From DYCT01 sp051875715 (lineage in GTDB: Bacteria; Bacteroidota; Bacteroidia; Bacteroidales; Bacteroidaceae): a stretch of DNA of 15,591 bases. How positions within the stretch are numbered: position 1 is the stretch's first letter; every line of letters starts with the position of its first letter. Made by a program: the position numbers and the translations under genes. Of this stretch, positions 14,371 through 15,591 are shown one piece after another. Location: NCBI GenBank assembly GCA_051875715.1, contig JBJEHD010000039.1, positions 1-15,591 of the forward strand. Reading direction: 5' to 3'. The notes under the pieces were generated by a model. That model saw only the letters and a program-made list of their open reading frames with translations, had not been told where the DNA came from and searched no databases.

Positions 14371-15207
14371 TTAAGCGTAGGCGACGTATTCGCCCAGAAT
14401 CTTCAGTTCCTTGGTCAGCGGACCGATGGCGTCGAGCGCCTGCCGGTAGCGCAGGTAGTCGGCGAAGGTGAGGTCGACGTAGAATAGGTATTCCCACTCC
14501 CGTCCGATGATGGGGAGCGACTGGATTTTGGTCAGGTTCATCTTGTAGAACGAGAGGATGGACAGCACCTGCGAGAGGCTCCCTTCGGTGTGCGGCAGCG
14601 AGAACACGATGCTGGCCTTGTCGGCGGCCTTTCCTTTCCGGCGTGCTTCGTCGGCCCGCCAGGCGTCGGCCACCACCAGAAAACGGGTGAAGTTGTGCTT
14701 GTTGGTCTCGATACCTTCTTGCAGCACCTTCATGCCGTAGCGTTCGGCGGCGGCTTTCGAACAGATGGCGGCGTGGCCGTGCAATTGCTGTTCGTGGATG
14801 AGTTCGGCGCTGCGGGCGGTGTCTTCGCCTTCCACCACCTTCAGCTGGGGGTGCTGGTTCAGAAATTCGCGGCACTGCATCAGGGCGATGGGGTGTGAGT
14901 TCACCTCCTTCAGGTCGTCCCACTCCTCGTCGGGCAGGCAGACGAAGCAGTGCGAGATGCGCAACTTGTATTCGCCGATGATTTGCGTGTTGCTGTCGCG
15001 CAGCAGTTCGTGGTTTTGCAGCAGGCTGCCGGCGATGGTGTTTTCGATGGCCAGCATCCCGAGGGTGGAACTGTCGTGGCGGATGCTGCCGAACACGTCG
15101 GCAAACGTGGCGCAGCACTCCAGCCGGATTTCTTCGTCGCTGAAATAGTGGTGGGCGGCAATGTCGTGGTACGAGCCCAGCGTACCTTGTATGGCAATGG
15201 TCTTCAT
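14371..15207 (-). CDS. pheA: Prephenate dehydratase with ACT domain (PheA)
   Basis: Converts prephenate to phenylpyruvate. The 278-residue protein has the dehydratase domain (IENTIAGS at 54-61; the catalytic NFTRF with Thr174) followed by an ACT domain (residues about 199-278). There is no N-terminal chorismate mutase, unlike the enterobacterial P-protein. The ACT ligand motifs are changed: GSLS at 209-212 where GALV is usual, and IQSLP at 228-232 where ESRP is usual. The same variant appears, as far as I recall, in other Bacteroides PheA proteins, so it is likely a lineage trait. It is the first gene of the four-gene operon, directly behind the attenuator terminator, with 11 bp between the T-tract and the ATG at 15207. 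Confidence 0.95.
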   Translation of the reverse strand: MKTIAIQGTLGSYHDIAAHHYFSDEEIRLECCATFADVFGSIRHDSSTLGMLAIENTIAGSLLQNHELLRDSNTQIIGEYKLRISHCFVCLPDEEWDDLKEVNSHPIALMQCREFLNQHPQLKVVEGEDTARSAELIHEQQLHGHAAICSKAAAERYGMKVLQEGIETNKHNFTRFLVVADAWRADEARRKGKAADKASIVFSLPHTEGSLSQVLSILSFYKMNLTKIQSLPIIGREWEYLFYVDLTFADYLRYRQALDAIGPLTKELKILGEYVAYA

Positions 15208-15218
15208 ACGTGTTGTTT

Positions 15219-15252
15219 AAAAAAAAATCCCGCCTCATACGGAAGCGGGATT
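15219..15252 (-). terminator. Attenuator terminator in the pheA leader
   Basis: On the minus strand AATCCCGC and GCGGGATT (8 bp, 15245-15252 with 15226-15233) form a stem around an 11-nt loop, followed by a run of nine T ending 11 bp before the pheA ATG. A complete intrinsic terminator between promoter and first gene is the hallmark of transcription attenuation. Its 5' arm also pairs with an upstream segment inside the leader peptide gene. Confidence 0.88.
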
Positions 15253-15311
15253 CGGTTTTATCGGATTGATGTTTTTGTCTCATTCACCGGCTACATACGA
15301 TTTCCCGCTTC
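15242..15311 (-). promoter_or_regulatory. Antiterminator pairing of the pheA attenuator
   Basis: On the minus strand GAAGCGGGA (15303-15311, codons 18-21 of the leader peptide) is a perfect 9-bp complement of TCCCGCTTC (15242-15250), the 5' arm of the terminator. The two pairings share 15245-15250 and exclude each other. A ribosome stalled on the Tyr/Phe codons (15323-15343) would leave the upstream segment free and allow read-through. A ribosome that moves on to the stop codon at 15284-15286 would cover or disturb it, so that the terminator forms. Confidence 0.8.
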
Positions 15312-15364
15312 ACTTTGTTGCTAAAGTAAAAGTAGAAAAAGTAGGTAGACAGGTTGGTATTCAT
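15284..15364 (-). CDS. Leader peptide of the pheA operon (pheL-like)
   Basis: A 26-codon open frame starting at the ATG at 15364 and ending in TGA, 76 nt upstream of pheA, too short for normal gene finders. Residues 8-14 are YFFYFYF, seven aromatic codons in a row (UAC UUU UUC UAC UUU UAC UUU), which is not expected by chance and matches the amino acids made by the operon. The start lies about 20 nt after the predicted transcription start and is preceded by an A-rich AGAGAAGAA stretch, typical of Bacteroidetes initiation. It is functionally analogous to enterobacterial pheL but not recognisably homologous. Confidence 0.88.
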   Translation of the reverse strand: MNTNLSTYFFYFYFSNKVKREIVCSR

Positions 15365-15391
15365 TTCTTCTCTTTTGTTATGAATATGCGG

Positions 15392-15421
15392 CAAATGTAG
15401 TGCTTTTATTCGAATGTCAAA
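15392..15421 (-). promoter_or_regulatory. Promoter of the pheA-aminotransferase-aroF-tyrA operon
   Basis: On the minus strand TTTG (15418-15421) and TACATTTG (15392-15399) are separated by 18 bp, an excellent match to the Bacteroidetes sigma-ABfr promoter. The predicted start near 15385 gives a ~178-nt leader containing the peptide gene and the attenuator. Confidence 0.85.
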
Positions 15422-15478
15422 GCGTTTGCCTGTCTTTTTTCGTCGAAAAGCACGAGATTTCGCTCAGCACGGCCGTTT

Positions 15479-15591
15479 CTAAAGTGGGACGTTGGCATAG
15501 AGGTCGTTGAAATTCTTGAATTGTCCGCTGATGTCGGTCTCGGCGTCGGGGTTCAGTTCGAGCGAGAGTTTCATGTCCTCCACCGACCCCT
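15479..15591 (-). CDS. 3' end of an unidentified minus-strand gene (partial)
   Basis: From the right edge of the window the minus strand reads 36 complete sense codons to TAG at 15479-15481. They include SVEDMKLSLELNPDAETDI and end in NFNDLYANVPL. Codon use (G/C third positions, common Bacteroides codons) looks like a real gene, and the stop sits 57 bp before the pheA -33 element. I do not recognise the family from this tail. An internal Met at about residue 6 of the fragment could only begin a very short product, so a longer gene extending beyond the window is assumed. Confidence 0.65.
   Translation of the reverse strand, partial: GSVEDMKLSLELNPDAETDISGQFKNFNDLYANVPL

Noticed and set aside
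15400..15480. Possible terminator for the partial gene at the right edge
   Set aside because: Only weak 3-4 bp stems without a proper T-tract directly after them could be drawn in this ~60-bp gap.

Overview
The window looks like a chromosomal segment of a Bacteroidales bacterium, probably Bacteroidaceae. The genus cannot be fixed from sequence alone. The reasons are the gene orders thrA-apgM-thrC and pheA-aminotransferase-aroF/chorismate mutase-tyrA, an AnsA and an OxyR of Bacteroides type, and four good matches to the Bacteroidetes -7 promoter box TAnnTTTG in front of the transcription units. The core genes are GC-rich with strong G/C third positions. The first ~2.2 kb is visibly AT-rich and accessory in character.

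Layout. (1) 1-2160: an accessory patch with a minus-strand AbiE-type (type IV) toxin-antitoxin/abortive infection pair. The two cistrons share one base (TAATG), and an inverted-repeat operator lies upstream. The patch abuts a 5'-truncated C-terminal fragment of a BspA-like leucine-rich-repeat surface protein (2161-2493, plus strand). (2) 2593-3886: a promoter, a solo helicase-associated-domain protein and OxyR, the latter two joined by an ATGA overlap. (3) 3887-4479: a GC-rich spacer with a long imperfect inverted repeat and the ansA terminator. (4) 4480-5547: ansA (minus), divergent from the thr operon. (5) 5734-10954: the threonine operon with a ~215-nt structured leader, then thrA (aspartokinase-homoserine dehydrogenase), an apgM-family gene in the place where homoserine kinase is expected, and thrC. 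(6) 10955-11281: a convergent intergenic region with two different palindromic tandem-repeat arrays and a strong terminator. (7) 11282-15421: the phenylalanine/tyrosine operon (minus; pheA, aminotransferase, DAHP synthase-chorismate mutase, tyrA), preceded by a complete transcription attenuator. (8) 15479-15591: the 3' end of an unidentified minus-strand gene.

The genes form a coherent amino-acid block. AnsA produces aspartate from asparagine, ThrA/ApgM/ThrC would take aspartate to threonine, and the aromatic operon covers entry to the shikimate pathway, chorismate mutase, both prephenate branches and a transaminase. The most interesting element is the unannotated pheA attenuator: a 26-codon leader peptide with seven consecutive Tyr/Phe codons, a 9-bp antiterminator and a U-tract terminator. 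Next are the structured thrA leader, the 11-bp-period palindrome array, and the ApgM-family candidate for a missing homoserine kinase.
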